DNA from: Methylobacterium sp. E-005
GTDB taxonomy: Bacteria; Pseudomonadota; Alphaproteobacteria; Rhizobiales; Beijerinckiaceae
Direction: 5' to 3'
Assembly: GCF_022829725.1 (NCBI RefSeq)
Contig: NZ_JAKSYG010000256.1
Coordinates: forward strand, 248,001-312,000
Length of the DNA stretch: 64,000 bases
Under the pieces are notes generated by a model. The model did no database searches. It was given only the letters and a program-made list of their open reading frames with translations, and was not told the origin of the DNA. How positions within the stretch are numbered: position 1 is the stretch's first letter; each line of letters opens with the position of its first letter. Below are positions 24,391-34,177 of the stretch, one piece after another. The position numbers were made by a program, and so were the translations under genes.

Positions 24391-25807
24391 AGCGGAAATC
24401 GTCGGCCCGTCCGGGTTGCGGCATCGGCGCGTTCCCGCGCAGCAGCGTCCGCTCCACAGTTCCGAGGTTATCCCCGTCCCGGGGACGCCCATTGAGCAAC
24501 GCGCCGCCGGGCGAAACCTCTGTCCGGCTCAGCGGCACGACAGGACCGGCTGCCGGTTTCACCGGCAAGGCCGGGATACCCGGGGGTTCGGGCAGGCTCG
24601 GCAGCATGGCGGTGATCTGACGATCGATCGCCGCCGTGTCGGTCGGCTCACCCGCTCCGTCGAGGCTCGGGGCAGCTGTCGCAGGCGCCCCGCTCGGCGT
24701 CACGGCGGCCGAAGGCTGATCGGCCTGCGCCGGCGCCGTACCCATCAGGCGCTTGAGCTCGACATCGGCGAAATGCGCCAGCTTCCGGTCACCCGCCTTG
24801 GTGAAATGGATGCCGTCCGCGGTGCGCAGCTTGGCGATCTGCCCCTCCGGATCCGGTCCCGACGCCGCGTAGCGGTCCCGGTCATCGACGAAGCCCGGCC
24901 AGATATCGACATAGGTCGCCCCAGCCTTGGTAACGCTGTCGCGCACGATGTCGTTGATCGCGGCAAGGTCCCGGCTCAGGGACTCGCTCTGCACGGGGGG
25001 CAGCCCCACCCAGACCAGCGGCAGCTTTCGGTCGGTGAACACCTTGATGAGCGCGTCGATGCGCGCCCGATACAGGACGCGCCAGCGATCGGTCAGGGGC
25101 TCGACGGTCTCGTCGCCGTCGCGAATCGGCTGCCGGTCGTTGGCGCCCAGCATGACCAGGGCATAGCGAACCTTCGGGTTCGCCTGCAGGTAATCCTGCG
25201 CCGCCTTCGGCCAATCGACGACGTCCTTGCGCACCAGCCCGCTGTCGCCCTTGGCACGGTCGATCACCGCGACGTCGGCATTGTCCTCGAACACATCGTC
25301 GAGGCCCTTGGCGAGGTGATCTGCGAGCGAATCGCCGAACACGGCGATTTGCACATGCGGCTCGGTCTTGGCGATTGCGGGCTTCGGCGGCGTCGGAGCC
25401 CGGGCGGGACGTACCCGGCGCTTGATCGCGGGAGCCGGCCGCTGCGCCTCGGTCGGGCTGTAGGTGTTCCGGGGGCGCGGCGCCCGGTAGGTCCGTTCGG
25501 GTGGGGGCGCGACGGGCTGCGGCCGATCCTCCCAGGGCCAGTAGAACTGGCGCGGCGCCTCCTGAGGCGGCGCGTAGCGGGGCTGGCGCCCGTAACTCCC
25601 GTCATCCCGGTAATAGGCATCCCGGGGCCGCCGCCGCGGCGGCGCTTCGTAGTAGGTCCCGTTCCCCGGCTGCTGGTAGCCGTCGCCCCATTGCGCGAAG
25701 GCAGGCGCGCCGCCGAGCAGCGGGAGGCCGACGAGCCAGAGCGCGGCGGCCGCACCCGCATGCACCGCCCGATTGAGGCCGCGCCGACCAGCGACTTTCA
25801 TGCGCAT
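24377..25807 (-). CDS. DUF459 family SGNH/GDSL-type hydrolase
   Basis: A 476-residue periplasmic protein. A signal peptide (about residues 12-40, ending GGAPAFAQ) is followed by a long Pro/Arg/Tyr-rich disordered stretch to about residue 140, then the SGNH domain: AVFGDSLADHLAKGLDDVF (Ser nucleophile), VMLGANDRQPI (Gly and Asn of the oxyanion hole) and DGIHFTKAGDRKLAHF (Asp-His of the triad). The C-terminal quarter is again low complexity. DUF459 proteins are frequent in rhizobia next to lytic transglycosylases, as here, suggesting a cell-wall or polysaccharide role (inference). ATG 25801 is an alternative start. Confidence 0.88.
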   Translation of the reverse strand: MRMKVAGRRGLNRAVHAGAAAALWLVGLPLLGGAPAFAQWGDGYQQPGNGTYYEAPPRRRPRDAYYRDDGSYGRQPRYAPPQEAPRQFYWPWEDRPQPVAPPPERTYRAPRPRNTYSPTEAQRPAPAIKRRVRPARAPTPPKPAIAKTEPHVQIAVFGDSLADHLAKGLDDVFEDNADVAVIDRAKGDSGLVRKDVVDWPKAAQDYLQANPKVRYALVMLGANDRQPIRDGDETVEPLTDRWRVLYRARIDALIKVFTDRKLPLVWVGLPPVQSESLSRDLAAINDIVRDSVTKAGATYVDIWPGFVDDRDRYAASGPDPEGQIAKLRTADGIHFTKAGDRKLAHFADVELKRLMGTAPAQADQPSAAVTPSGAPATAAPSLDGAGEPTDTAAIDRQITAMLPSLPEPPGIPALPVKPAAGPVVPLSRTEVSPGGALLNGRPRDGDNLGTVERTLLRGNAPMPQPGRADDFRWPPG

Positions 25808-25892
25808 CCCGCACTCTTCACGTGGAACGGTGCCCCTGACCCCGCGGCACTATAGGGTGAAGTTTCTCAGAGGTCTAAAGGCGAAAGTCGTC

Positions 25893-27095
25893 TCACGGCC
25901 TGGGCGTGGGCCGGCTTTCGACATGAGCGAGAAGCCCCGGCGTCGCGTAGCCGTCGGCCGGCAGGCCCGTGCTGATCTGGTAGCGTCGCACGGCCTCGCG
26001 CAGTTTGGGGCCGGCGCGGCCATCCGTCGGCCCATCATAGAAGCCCGCCGATGCCAGCCCGACCTGGAGCTTTCGCAAGCTCGAAGGGTCGAGGCCTGGG
26101 GCCGTCGGCCAGGGCGCGGCAAGGGTTGACCCGCCCCCGAGCCGGTCAGCGAGATGGCCGACCGCCAACGCGTAGGAATCTGAGGTGTTGTAGCCTCGGA
26201 TCACCTCGAAGTTGTCGGTGATCAGGAAGGCCGGCGCGCCGACTCCGCCCGGCAGGAACAGGCTGGCGCGCCCCCGCGGCGGCAGCGGACCGCCATCCGC
26301 CCGTCGGACGCCGCGTTCGGTGAAAGCCGAGAGATCACCGCCGTAGCGCGTCAGATCGAATCCCTCGGGCAGGCGCACTTCGTATCCCCACGACAGAGCC
26401 GGATCCCAGCCGAGATCCTTCAGATAAGCCGCGATGGAACCAAGTGAATCAGCTGGGCTGGTCCAGATATCGCGATGGCCGTCGTCGTCGAAGTCGACGG
26501 CGTGCGCCAGATAGGTGGAGGGCAGGAACTGGACCTGCCCCATCGCACCCGCCCAGCTTCCACGCATCTGCTTAGGGGTAACATCCCCCCGCTGCAGGAT
26601 CGTCAGCGCCGCGAGCAGCTCGTCGCGAAACAGGGCGCCCCGGTGGCCGGCCGCCGCCAGGGTCGCCAGCGCGCGAATGGTCGAGACATCGCCAGCGCTG
26701 GCGCCGAAATCGGATTCGACGCCCCAGATCGCCAGGATCACCGGGCCTGGCACGCCGTATCGGCCCTCGATCGCCCGCAGCGTTGGGGCCAAAGCGGCCG
26801 CGCGCGCCAGCCCCCGGGCGAGCCGGCCACCAGATACCGCCCCGACCAGATAGTCCCAGACCGGCCGGACGAACTCGCTTTGGCGGCGCGTCCGCGCCAG
26901 GACGGCGGCATCCGGAGCGTCGATGCCCCGGAAAGCGGCGTCGAAGGTCTGCGGCGTCACGCCCCGAGCGGCCGCGTCGGGGCGCAGGGCTTCGATGAAC
27001 CCACGAAAGGCGCTGTCGGCGCGCGCCTTCTCCTTCGCACGTGCCGCGCCGGGAAGGCACAGGCCAGCCGCCAGGACCGTTCGCCGCGACAGCAC
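25893..27095 (-). CDS. lytic murein transglycosylase, MltB family
   Basis: Cleaves peptidoglycan glycan strands in the periplasm, leaving 1,6-anhydromuramic ends. It is 400 residues starting GTG at 27095. A Tat-like or Sec signal (MLSRRTVLAAGLCLPGAARA) comes first. The SLT_2 catalytic domain shows VILAIWGVESDFG with the catalytic Glu, SWAGAMGQVQFLPSTYL, and DNFEVIRGYNTSDSYALAVG. A C-terminal peptidoglycan-binding domain (LRKLQVGLASAGFYDGPTDG to YQISTGLPADG) follows. It lies five bases after galE and upstream of the DUF459 gene, so the three may be one transcript. Confidence 0.95.
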   Translation of the reverse strand: MLSRRTVLAAGLCLPGAARAKEKARADSAFRGFIEALRPDAAARGVTPQTFDAAFRGIDAPDAAVLARTRRQSEFVRPVWDYLVGAVSGGRLARGLARAAALAPTLRAIEGRYGVPGPVILAIWGVESDFGASAGDVSTIRALATLAAAGHRGALFRDELLAALTILQRGDVTPKQMRGSWAGAMGQVQFLPSTYLAHAVDFDDDGHRDIWTSPADSLGSIAAYLKDLGWDPALSWGYEVRLPEGFDLTRYGGDLSAFTERGVRRADGGPLPPRGRASLFLPGGVGAPAFLITDNFEVIRGYNTSDSYALAVGHLADRLGGGSTLAAPWPTAPGLDPSSLRKLQVGLASAGFYDGPTDGRAGPKLREAVRRYQISTGLPADGYATPGLLAHVESRPTPRP

Positions 27096-27099
27096 CCGT

Positions 27100-28092
27100 T
27101 CAGATCCGATTTCGCTTGGCGAGGCGATCTTCCCAGGCGAGCGCTTGGCCCACGATGACGTCGAGATCGTCGTGCCGGGGCTGCCAGCCCAGCCGCTCCC
27201 GGATGCGTGCCGCCTCGGCCACGATCTGCGCCGGGTCCCCGGGGCGCCGGGGACAGAGCCGAACCTGGAAGTCGCGCCCGGCGATCCGCTTGACGACCTC
27301 GATCACCTCGAGGACCGAGTAGCCGCGCCCATAGCCGCAATTCAGCGTCAGGCTCTCGCCGCCCGCCCGCAGATGATCGAGGGCGACCCGGTGCGCCTCG
27401 GCCAGATCCGAGACCTGGATGTAGTCGCGCAGGCACGAGCCGTCCGGCGTCGCATAGTCGGTGCCGTAGACGTCGAGGCGTTCGCGCTGGCCGAGAGCCG
27501 CCTGCGTCGCGACCTTGATCAGGTGGGTGGCGTTGGGTGTCGATTGGCCGGAACGGCCCTGCGGATCGGCGCCGGCGACGTTGAAATAGCGCAGGACGAC
27601 ATAGGTGAAGTCGTGAGCCGCCGCCGCATCGGCGATCATCCACTCGCTCATGAGCTTGGAGCGACCGTAAGGATTGATCGGCTTGAGCGGCAGATCCTCG
27701 GGGACCGGCACGATCTCAGGCTCGCCGTAAACGGCCGCCGTCGACGAGAAGATTACGTGCCGTACACCGGCCCGGACCGCGGCCTCAATCAGCGCGCGGG
27801 TCTTAACCGTATTGGCGAGATAGTAGCCGAGGGGGTCCGAGACGGATTCGGGAACCACGATCTTGGCCGCGAAATGTGCGAGCGCGTCGATCCGGTGCTG
27901 TAGGATCGTCTGGGTGACGAGGGCCTGATCCGCCACGTCGCCGACAACGAGCTTCACGCCCTCCGGGACGGCCCAATCGAAGCCGGTCGAGAGATCGTCC
28001 AGAACCACGATCTCCTCATGGCCGGCGTCGAGCAGCGCCAAAACCATGTGGCTGCCGATATACCCGGCTCCGCCCGTTACTAGGACCGCCAT
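27100..28092 (-). CDS. galE: UDP-glucose 4-epimerase
   Basis: Interconverts UDP-glucose and UDP-galactose with bound NAD, supplying envelope polysaccharide. It is 330 residues; the NAD fold [10 protein letters not shown] lies at residues 7-16 and the SDR catalytic Tyr-x3-Lys in [13 protein letters not shown], with the Ser/Thr in [11 protein letters not shown] upstream. [12 protein letters not shown] and [13 protein letters not shown] are standard GalE blocks. It is divergent from galU, the enzyme making its substrate, and precedes the transglycosylase by five bases. Confidence 0.95.
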   Translation of the reverse strand: MAVLVTGGAGYIGSHMVLALLDAGHEEIVVLDDLSTGFDWAVPEGVKLVVGDVADQALVTQTILQHRIDALAHFAAKIVVPESVSDPLGYYLANTVKTRALIEAAVRAGVRHVIFSSTAAVYGEPEIVPVPEDLPLKPINPYGRSKLMSEWMIADAAAAHDFTYVVLRYFNVAGADPQGRSGQSTPNATHLIKVATQAALGQRERLDVYGTDYATPDGSCLRDYIQVSDLAEAHRVALDHLRAGGESLTLNCGYGRGYSVLEVIEVVKRIAGRDFQVRLCPRRPGDPAQIVAEAARIRERLGWQPRHDDLDVIVGQALAWEDRLAKRNRI

Positions 28093-28425
28093 GTCATTCC
28101 CCTAGAAGCCTTCGTCGCGGAAGCCGGTCACGCCCACGTTGCCATCAGGCCCGGCCCTTGCCCACCTCTACGCGCTCTGCTGCCCGGGACCAGCGGCCAC
28201 GTCTGCGCAGAGGAGCGCTTTACGCCTGCTTACGTGGTTGTAGACGCTATATTTACGGCACACTGCCCCCATACTATCCACAACAGGCTCTTGCGACGCA
28301 CCGCGTTACCCTGTCTGACTGCGGCGCTGTCCACGGTGCAGGTCCGGCTCCGACCCGGAATGTGTCGAGCCAATCGTTTCAATCCTCGCGCACGTTGTTC
28401 TTTCAGTCTTCGGGGTTACCGATCG
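28093..28425. other. 333-base divergent region between galE and galU
   Basis: No gene is supported here. Part of the region (about 28225-28300) is richer in A and T than its surroundings, with TTGTAGACGCTATATTTAC at 28238-28256, and probably carries the promoters for galU and galE. I see no defined operator. The galU frame is open back to 28234, but similarity begins only at 28426. Confidence 0.45.
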
Positions 28426-29295
28426 ATGAAACCGATCCGCAAGGCCGTCCTGCCCGTCGCGGGCCTGGGCACGCGCTTCCTGCCTGCCACCAAGGCAGTT
28501 CCGAAGGAGATGCTGACTGTTGTCGACCGGCCGGTCGTGCAGCACGTGGTCGACGAGGCCCGGGAAGCCGGCATCGAGCATTTCATCTTCGTCACCGGAC
28601 GCGGCAAGGCGGTGATCGAAGATCATTTCGACATCGCGTACGAACTCGACCGCACGCTCCAGGAGCGCGGCAAGACGGCCGCCTATGAGGAACTCCAGAG
28701 GGATCTGCCGAAGGCCGGGCAGACGAGCTTCACCCGCCAGCAGGCGCCCCTCGGGCTCGGCCACGCGGTGTGGTGTGCCCGTGAGATCATCGGCGACGAG
28801 CCCTTCGCGGTCCTGCTCCCCGACATGCTGAGCCGGGGCTGCATGGAGCAGATGCTGGCGACCTACGAGCGGCATGGCGGCAACGTCATCGCGGTCGAGG
28901 AGGTGGCCCCTGAGGAGACCCATCAGTACGGGATCGTCAGCGTCGGCGAGACCTTCGGTCAGTCCTTTCAGATCACCGGCATGGTCGAGAAGCCCAAGCA
29001 GGGTACCGCGCCATCGAATTTCATCATCTCCGGGCGCTACATTCTGCAACCGGAGATTTTCGGGATCCTGGAGCACGGCAAGAAGGGCGCGGGCGGCGAA
29101 ATCCAGCTCACCGACGCCATGATTGAGCTCATGGGGACGCAGGATTTCTTCGGCATGCGCTACGAGGGCCGGACCTACGACACCGGATCGAAGCTCGGCT
29201 TCCTGGTGGCAAACCTCGCCTACGCCCTGGAGCGCGCCGATCTCGCAGGTCCGCTGAAGGCCGAGATCGCCCGACTCCTTAAGGAGCACGGCTGA
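28426..29295 (+). CDS. galU: UTP-glucose-1-phosphate uridylyltransferase
   Basis: Forms UDP-glucose from UTP and glucose 1-phosphate. It is 289 residues from [13 protein letters not shown] at 28426. The nucleotidyltransferase signature is [20 protein letters not shown], followed by [35 protein letters not shown] (metal-site Asp) and the [10 protein letters not shown] and [10 protein letters not shown] blocks. It pairs functionally with the divergent galE. A strong terminator lies about 160 bases downstream. Confidence 0.96.
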   Translation: MKPIRKAVLPVAGLGTRFLPATKAVPKEMLTVVDRPVVQHVVDEAREAGIEHFIFVTGRGKAVIEDHFDIAYELDRTLQERGKTAAYEELQRDLPKAGQTSFTRQQAPLGLGHAVWCAREIIGDEPFAVLLPDMLSRGCMEQMLATYERHGGNVIAVEEVAPEETHQYGIVSVGETFGQSFQITGMVEKPKQGTAPSNFIISGRYILQPEIFGILEHGKKGAGGEIQLTDAMIELMGTQDFFGMRYEGRTYDTGSKLGFLVANLAYALERADLAGPLKAEIARLLKEHG

Positions 29296-29453
29296 GCGAA
29301 CGACCCGGACGCGACGCAGCCATGCGCCTGATGCGGCACCAGCGGCGATTTAATCCTTGCGTCTTGTGCGGCGCACTTTATTTTGTGCGTTGCGAGATCG
29401 CGATGGCGTCGCGGTCACGCAGCCCTTCTTGGGCGTTTCCTCCCTAGACTTCG

Positions 29454-29481
29454 GGCCGCTCCTTCGGGAGTGGCCTTTTTT
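29454..29481 (+). terminator. intrinsic terminator downstream of galU
   Basis: GGCCGCTCC and GGAGTGGCC form a nine-pair stem (one G-T pair) with a stable TTCG tetraloop, followed by six Ts on the plus strand. It ends galU transcription before the convergent amidohydrolase gene. Confidence 0.9.
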
Positions 29482-29515
29482 GTTTCCGGCCGTCGCGCTC
29501 AGCGGGTGGTCTTCA

Positions 29516-30418
29516 TCACTCGGCCGCCATCCGGCGCGGCGACAGATCACTCAGGTCGGATGCGACCTCTGTGATGACGGCGCGCAATGCAGCCACCAGG
29601 GCCGGAAATCCGGCATGCGTCGCGAGGCTGCTCTCGTTCATGTAGAGCGCACGGTTGACCTCGATCTGGAGCGCGTGACGTCCCAGGTTCGGCTCACCAT
29701 AATGTTCCGTGATGAAGCCCCCCGCGTAGGGCTTGTTGCGCACCACGCGGAAACCGCGGGCGCGGAAGGCCGCCTCGAATCCATCGATCAACGTCGGTGC
29801 ACAGGCGGTGCCGAACCGGTCTCCGAGCACGATGTCGGCCTTCAACTCTGCGTCGCGCCCAAGGCTCGACGAGGGCATCGAATGGCAGTCGACGAGCGCG
29901 CAATGCCCGTGGAACCTGGCGGTGCGCTGGATCAGATCCCGCAACATCCGGTGATACGGCCGATAGAGTCCTTCGATCCGTGCGGTCGCTTCCTCGACCG
30001 GCAGCCGCTTGGCGTAGATCTCCTGGCCGTCAGCGACGACGCGTGGGATCGTCCCGAGTCCACCCGCGACCCGCATCGAGCGGGTGTTTGCAAACGGCGG
30101 AAGCCGTCCGTCGAACATCCGCGGGTCGAGCTCGAAGGGCTCGCGATTCACATCCAGGAAAGCACGCGGGAAGTTGGCGCGCAGCAGCGGCGCGCCGAGT
30201 TCCACGACGGGCGCGAACAGGCGCTCGACATGGGCATCCTCGGACCGCCGCAGGGCCAGGGCATCGAGGCGCGATGCCGCGATGAAATACGGGGGGTAGA
30301 CGGCCCCGGAATGGCCGGTATTGAAGACGAACGGCAGGGTATGCGCCGCGGGTTCGTCCACTGCATAGGGTGGTGCGAATCCGAAGGCGTCTGGCTTGAC
30401 CGATTCGGGAGCGCTCAT
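29516..30418 (-). CDS. N-formylglutamate amidohydrolase
   Basis: Predicted zinc hydrolase that deformylates N-formylglutamate, or a related N-acyl amino acid, to glutamate. It is 300 residues from MSAPES at 30418; the open frame upstream to 30493 is not supported. Family blocks are FNTGHSGAVYP (metal-binding His), FLDVNREPFELD, ALVDCHSMPS and LQIEVNRALYMNE. No histidine-degradation genes are near. Its divergent pairing with cpdR recurs in related alphaproteobacteria from memory, which would suggest a role outside the hut pathway (inference). Confidence 0.9.
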   Translation of the reverse strand: MSAPESVKPDAFGFAPPYAVDEPAAHTLPFVFNTGHSGAVYPPYFIAASRLDALALRRSEDAHVERLFAPVVELGAPLLRANFPRAFLDVNREPFELDPRMFDGRLPPFANTRSMRVAGGLGTIPRVVADGQEIYAKRLPVEEATARIEGLYRPYHRMLRDLIQRTARFHGHCALVDCHSMPSSSLGRDAELKADIVLGDRFGTACAPTLIDGFEAAFRARGFRVVRNKPYAGGFITEHYGEPNLGRHALQIEVNRALYMNESSLATHAGFPALVAALRAVITEVASDLSDLSPRRMAAE

Positions 30419-30624
30419 CGATGCGTGGACAACCCGGCGATGGAAGGAGCACGGCAGACCTGCACTGTGGTGCGGGTTCGTCCGCCTGTCCACTCCGTGG
30501 CGTCGGGCAATCGTGCCATGGGCGACACAGGCGGCCTGCGCTCGGCCAACGATCCTAACACCTTGTTTACCATCCCGTCCCTTTATGGGATCAACACCAC
30601 GATACGAAGGCTCGGATCCGGCCG

Positions 30625-30981
30625 ATGAAAATCCTGCTGGCGGAAGACGACAACGACATGCGCCGGTTTCTGGCCAAGGCGCTGCAGAACGCGGGCTACG
30701 ACGTCCTATCCTTCGACAACGGCCTCTCGGCGTATAATCGCCTGCGCGAGGAACCGTTCGAACTGCTGCTGACCGATATCGTGATGCCCGAGATGGACGG
30801 GATCGAGCTGGCGCGCCGCGCCACCGAGCTCGACCCCGACATCAAGGTCATGTTCATCACCGGCTTCGCGGCCGTGGCGTTGAACCCCGATTCCAAGGCG
30901 CCGAAGGACGCGAAGGTCCTGTCCAAGCCGTTCCATCTGCGCGACCTCGTCAACGAGGTCGAGAAGCTGCTCGCCGCCTAA
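30625..30981 (+). CDS. cpdR: single-domain response regulator CpdR
   Basis: A receiver-only protein of 118 residues. The acidic pocket E7-D8-D9, phosphoacceptor Asp51 in LLTDIVMPEMDG, switch Thr in MFITGFA and Lys101 in VLSKPF are all present, and there is no output domain. In Caulobacter and rhizobia, unphosphorylated CpdR primes ClpXP for cell-cycle proteolysis after dephosphorylation through the CckA-ChpT relay. The chain ends LLAA, which resembles a ClpXP degron, though that is inference. It is divergent from the N-formylglutamate amidohydrolase. Confidence 0.92.
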   Translation: MKILLAEDDNDMRRFLAKALQNAGYDVLSFDNGLSAYNRLREEPFELLLTDIVMPEMDGIELARRATELDPDIKVMFITGFAAVALNPDSKAPKDAKVLSKPFHLRDLVNEVEKLLAA

Positions 30982-31102
30982 GGGCGCCGGGCTCGGCCGT
31001 GGTGCCGGTGGAGCCACGTTAAGGCTGTGGCCACGCGGACATAGGCAATTCGCCCTGCGCGCACCTATATGTCGGGTGGTTACGCGCGGGACATCGAACG
31101 CC

Positions 31103-31372
31103 ATGCAGCCGGTCACCATCTACACCACGGCGTGGTGCCCCTATTGCTCGGCGGCGAAGAGCCTGCTGAAGGAGAAGGGCGCCGCCTTCCAGGAAGTTGA
31201 CGTCGAGCGCGTGCAGGGTGCCCGTGCCACCATGGTCGAGAAGGCCGGCGGCCGCACCAGCGTGCCCCAGATCTTCGTCGGTGGCCGGCATGTCGGCGGG
31301 TGCGACGATCTCTACGCCCTCGATCGGGCCGGCAAGCTCGATCCCCTCCTGAAAGACACCGCGGATGCCTGA
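31103..31372 (+). CDS. grxC: glutaredoxin 3
   Basis: A glutathione-dependent thiol reductase, 89 residues from MQPVTIYTTAWCPYC at 31103 (a GTG nine codons earlier is open but gives no typical N-terminus). The redox pair C12-P-Y-C15, the cis-proline segment TSVPQIFV and GGRHVGGCDDL for glutathione binding are canonical. Its end overlaps the start of the nitrilase-family gene by eight bases, and DUF1178 follows, forming a three-gene unit. Confidence 0.95.
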   Translation: MQPVTIYTTAWCPYCSAAKSLLKEKGAAFQEVDVERVQGARATMVEKAGGRTSVPQIFVGGRHVGGCDDLYALDRAGKLDPLLKDTADA

Positions 31373-32222
31373 GTCCCGGTTCACGGCTGCCTGCGTGCAG
31401 ATGCGCTCGGGCCGAGATCCGGGCGCGAATCGCGACGCGGCCGTGGCGGGGGTACGCGAGGCGGCGGCCCGGGGCGCGGCCTACGTGCAGACGCCGGAGA
31501 TTACCTCCCTGGTCGAGCGGAACCGCGAGCGCCTGTTCGCCCACGTAACCACCGAAGAGCGGGATCCGACGCTCGCAGCCCTGCGCGAGGCCGCGCGGGA
31601 AACCGGTACGGTGGTGCAGGTCGGCTCCATTGCGGTTCGATCCGGCGACAAGATCGCCAACCGTGCCTACCTGATCGATGCCGGGGGCGCGATCATCGCA
31701 TCCTATGACAAGCTGCACCTGTTCGACGTCGACCTGCCGAGCGGCGAGCGTTGGCGCGAATCGGCGACCTATACCGGCGGGGCCTGCGCGGTCGTCGCCG
31801 ACACGCACCTGGCCACGATCGGCCTGACGATCTGCTATGACGTCCGCTTTCCTGGCCTGTACCGCGCCCTGGCGGAGGCGGGCGCCGATGTGCTGACCGC
31901 GCCGGCCTGCTTCACCCGCCAGACGGGGGCTGCGCACTGGCACGTCCTGCAGCGGGCGCGCGCGATCGAGACCGGCGCCTTCGTGATCTCGGCGGCGCAG
32001 GGCGGCGTCCATGAGGACGGCCGCGAGACATTCGGACATTCGCTGATCGTCGATCCCTGGGGTCGCGTGCTCGCCGATGCCGGCGGGGACGAACCCGGGA
32101 TCGTCATGGCAGAGATCGACTTGGCCCAGGTCATGGATGCCCGGGCACGGATCCCGTCTTTGAACCATGGACGCGCTTTTACGGTCCAGCGGGTCGGCCG
32201 GCAGGTCGAGCCGGCACAATAG
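31365..32222 (+). CDS. carbon-nitrogen hydrolase, Nit/omega-amidase type
   Basis: A nitrilase-superfamily amidase of 285 residues. The catalytic triad is visible as Glu in QTPEITSLVERN, Lys in SYDKLHLFDVDLPSG and Cys in GLTICYDVRFPGLYRAL. It most resembles Nit1/Nit2-type enzymes that hydrolyse deaminated glutathione or omega-amides. The tight coupling to grxC upstream fits a glutathione-repair role, which I infer. The start ATG lies within the end of grxC. Confidence 0.92.
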   Translation: MPESRFTAACVQMRSGRDPGANRDAAVAGVREAAARGAAYVQTPEITSLVERNRERLFAHVTTEERDPTLAALREAARETGTVVQVGSIAVRSGDKIANRAYLIDAGGAIIASYDKLHLFDVDLPSGERWRESATYTGGACAVVADTHLATIGLTICYDVRFPGLYRALAEAGADVLTAPACFTRQTGAAHWHVLQRARAIETGAFVISAAQGGVHEDGRETFGHSLIVDPWGRVLADAGGDEPGIVMAEIDLAQVMDARARIPSLNHGRAFTVQRVGRQVEPAQ

Positions 32223-32239
32223 ACACCCAAAACAGATCA

Positions 32240-32695
32240 ATGATCCGGTACAGTCTCGTCTGCGAGGCCGGGCACGGCTTCGAGAGCTGGTTCCCGTCCT
32301 CCGAGTCCTTCGACACGCAGGCGGCGCGCGGCCTCGTGGCATGCCCGGTCTGTGACAGCACCTCGGTCAGCAAGGCTCTGATGGTGCCGAGCATCGCGCG
32401 CACCGATCGCGGGCGAATCCCGGCTGCGCCGCCGGTTCAGACCGAGGCCCCGGTCGCCTTGATCGCTGAGCCCGAGCGACAAGTCCGGGCGATGCTCAAG
32501 GCTCTGCGCGAGCACGTGGTGGCAAATGCCGAGCATGTCGGCACCCGCTTCCCCGAAGAAGCGCGCAAGATTCACTACGGAGAGGCGGAGGGCCGCTCAA
32601 TCTACGGTGAGGCTAGCCCGGCGGAGGCACGCGCTCTGGTTGAAGAGGGGATCGAGGTTGCGGCTATCCCGATCCTGCCGGACGACCGCAACTAG
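32240..32695 (+). CDS. DUF1178 family protein
   Basis: A cytoplasmic protein of 151 residues with a zinc-ribbon-like N-terminus: YSLVCEAGHGFESWFPSS and VACPVCDSTSVSKALMVPSI give Cys-x2-His and Cys-x2-Cys pairs, the DUF1178 hallmark. The C-terminal helical part contains EEARKIHYGEAEGRSIYGEA. Function is unknown. It follows the amidase by 17 bases, as is common in this lineage from memory. Confidence 0.9.
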   Translation: MIRYSLVCEAGHGFESWFPSSESFDTQAARGLVACPVCDSTSVSKALMVPSIARTDRGRIPAAPPVQTEAPVALIAEPERQVRAMLKALREHVVANAEHVGTRFPEEARKIHYGEAEGRSIYGEASPAEARALVEEGIEVAAIPILPDDRN

Positions 32696-32732
32696 AGCAT
32701 CCGCCACGTGTGGACGGCAGAGCTGCGGCCTG

Positions 32733-33221
32733 TCAGCGCCGCACCGCTGCGGTTCCCGCCAGAGACGCCAGCACGAACGACACGAGGGCGTTCCAGCCCG
32801 CGAGCGACACCCCGAGCACCCGCAGCGCCGCAACCGAGCAATCCACCACTTTGGTCGATTGCAGGGTGTTGAGGAAATCGCCGATCTGGCCCGGATTCGT
32901 GCCCGTCCCGCCGCCGCAATCGCTCGGTCCCGGCCAGAAGCCCCATTCGGCCCCGGCGTGATAGACGCCGACGCCGGCCCCATAGAGCAGGCCCAACGCC
33001 GCAAGACCGAGGGCGATCCGGCCGAGGCGCTCCGGGGCGAACAGCGCGATCAGTCCCAGCGGCACGGCCGCGTAGTAGGGGAGACGCTCCGTCAGGCATA
33101 GCTTGCAGGGCGCATAGCCGTATCCGTACTGCATCACCAGCACGGCACCGAGGGTGGCGGCGGACAGGATCGCCAGCCACAAGCCGGCGGTTTTGAGACG
33201 AAGCGCGGCCGCCATCTGCAT
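32733..33221 (-). CDS. disulfide bond formation protein DsbB
   Basis: An inner-membrane quinone reductase that reoxidises DsbA, 162 residues with four hydrophobic helices. The first periplasmic loop has GYAPCKLCLTERLPYY (Cys-x2-Cys) and the second has Cys in SDCGGGTG and VVDCSVAAL, the second redox pair. It ends in the convergent gap after DUF1178 and lies just downstream of the VTT-domain gene (2-base gap), so these two are co-transcribed. Confidence 0.93.
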   Translation of the reverse strand: MQMAAALRLKTAGLWLAILSAATLGAVLVMQYGYGYAPCKLCLTERLPYYAAVPLGLIALFAPERLGRIALGLAALGLLYGAGVGVYHAGAEWGFWPGPSDCGGGTGTNPGQIGDFLNTLQSTKVVDCSVAALRVLGVSLAGWNALVSFVLASLAGTAAVRR

Positions 33222-33223
33222 CG

Positions 33224-33805
33224 CTACAGGATCACCTTGAAGAGCAGGAAGCCGAGGACGATCATCGCCACCGAAATCGCCGCCACGGCGTTGAGATGCC
33301 GATCAAGGACGCCCCGGATCTGGACGCCGTATCGACCGAGCAACCCGGCCAGGATGAAGAACCGGGCGCCGCGGGTGACGATCGACAGAACGGTGAACCA
33401 GAACAAGCTGTAATGGGCGAAGCCCGATGTGATCGTGACGAGCTTGTAGGGGATCGGCGTCAGACCCTTCAGCAGGATCACCCAGTGCCCGTACCGGGCG
33501 TAGGAATCCTGGAAGGTGGTCGCCGAGTTCTGCAGACCGTAGAGGCGGATCAGCCACTCCCCGAGGGAGTCGAACAGCAGGGCGCCGATGGCATAGCCGA
33601 CAAGGCCGCCCAGCACCGATGAAATCGTCGCGATCGTCGCGTAGAGCCAGACCCGGTCCGGACGGCTCACCGCCATCGGGACCAGCATCGCGTCGGGCGG
33701 CACGGGAAAGAACGAGCTCTCGGCGAAAGCCACGGCGCCGAGCGCGTAGGGCGCGGACGGCCTGCCGCTGAGGGCGAGGATCCACGCATAGAGCCGGCGG
33801 AGCAT
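33224..33805 (-). CDS. YqaA/VTT-domain membrane protein (DedA-like)
   Basis: A polytopic inner-membrane protein of 193 residues. Visible family features are the FAESSFFPVPPDAMLVPMAV block early on, GGLVGYAIGALLFDSLGEW, and KGLTPIPYKLVTITSGFAHY, typical of the SNARE-associated/VTT fold that flips or scrambles lipids. It starts ATG at 33805, upstream of dsbB. The substrate is unknown. Confidence 0.9.
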   Translation of the reverse strand: MLRRLYAWILALSGRPSAPYALGAVAFAESSFFPVPPDAMLVPMAVSRPDRVWLYATIATISSVLGGLVGYAIGALLFDSLGEWLIRLYGLQNSATTFQDSYARYGHWVILLKGLTPIPYKLVTITSGFAHYSLFWFTVLSIVTRGARFFILAGLLGRYGVQIRGVLDRHLNAVAAISVAMIVLGFLLFKVIL

Positions 33806-33931
33806 TCGATCTCCCAGATTGGATAATCGGGCGCTCTTTGAGCACAGGTGCTGCGCCTTGGCCAGATCGCCGAAGCCGGCGAAAAATACGCTTGGCCGGT
33901 GCGGTCGACCTGTGCGAAGAGCGCCGGGCAG

Positions 33932-34016
33932 GCGGGTATGGCGGAACTGGTAGACGCGGGCGACTCAAAATCGCCAGCCGCAAGGCGTGGGGGTTCGATT
34001 CCCTCTACCCGCACCA
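33932..34016 (+). tRNA. tRNA-Leu (anticodon CAA)
   Basis: An 85-base tRNA including CCA. The acceptor arms GCGGGTA/TACCCGC pair, the anticodon stem GGCGA/TCGCC closes loop CTCAAAA with anticodon CAA, a long variable arm follows as expected for class II tRNAs, and the T arm contains GGTTCGATTCC. It reads the leucine codon UUG. Confidence 0.95.
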
Positions 34017-34177
34017 CAGCGATCGGCCCCCGATTCTTTCTTCAAACCGTCGCGGCACGCGGCGCTGGCCTAGAAGCGGCCGTGGCGCGGGCAGAGCGTC
34101 GCGCTGTCGCCGGCTAATTCCGCCCTATCTTGGCCGATACGCGGCGCGATGAGCCGCTCCAGGGACAGGGCGAGGCT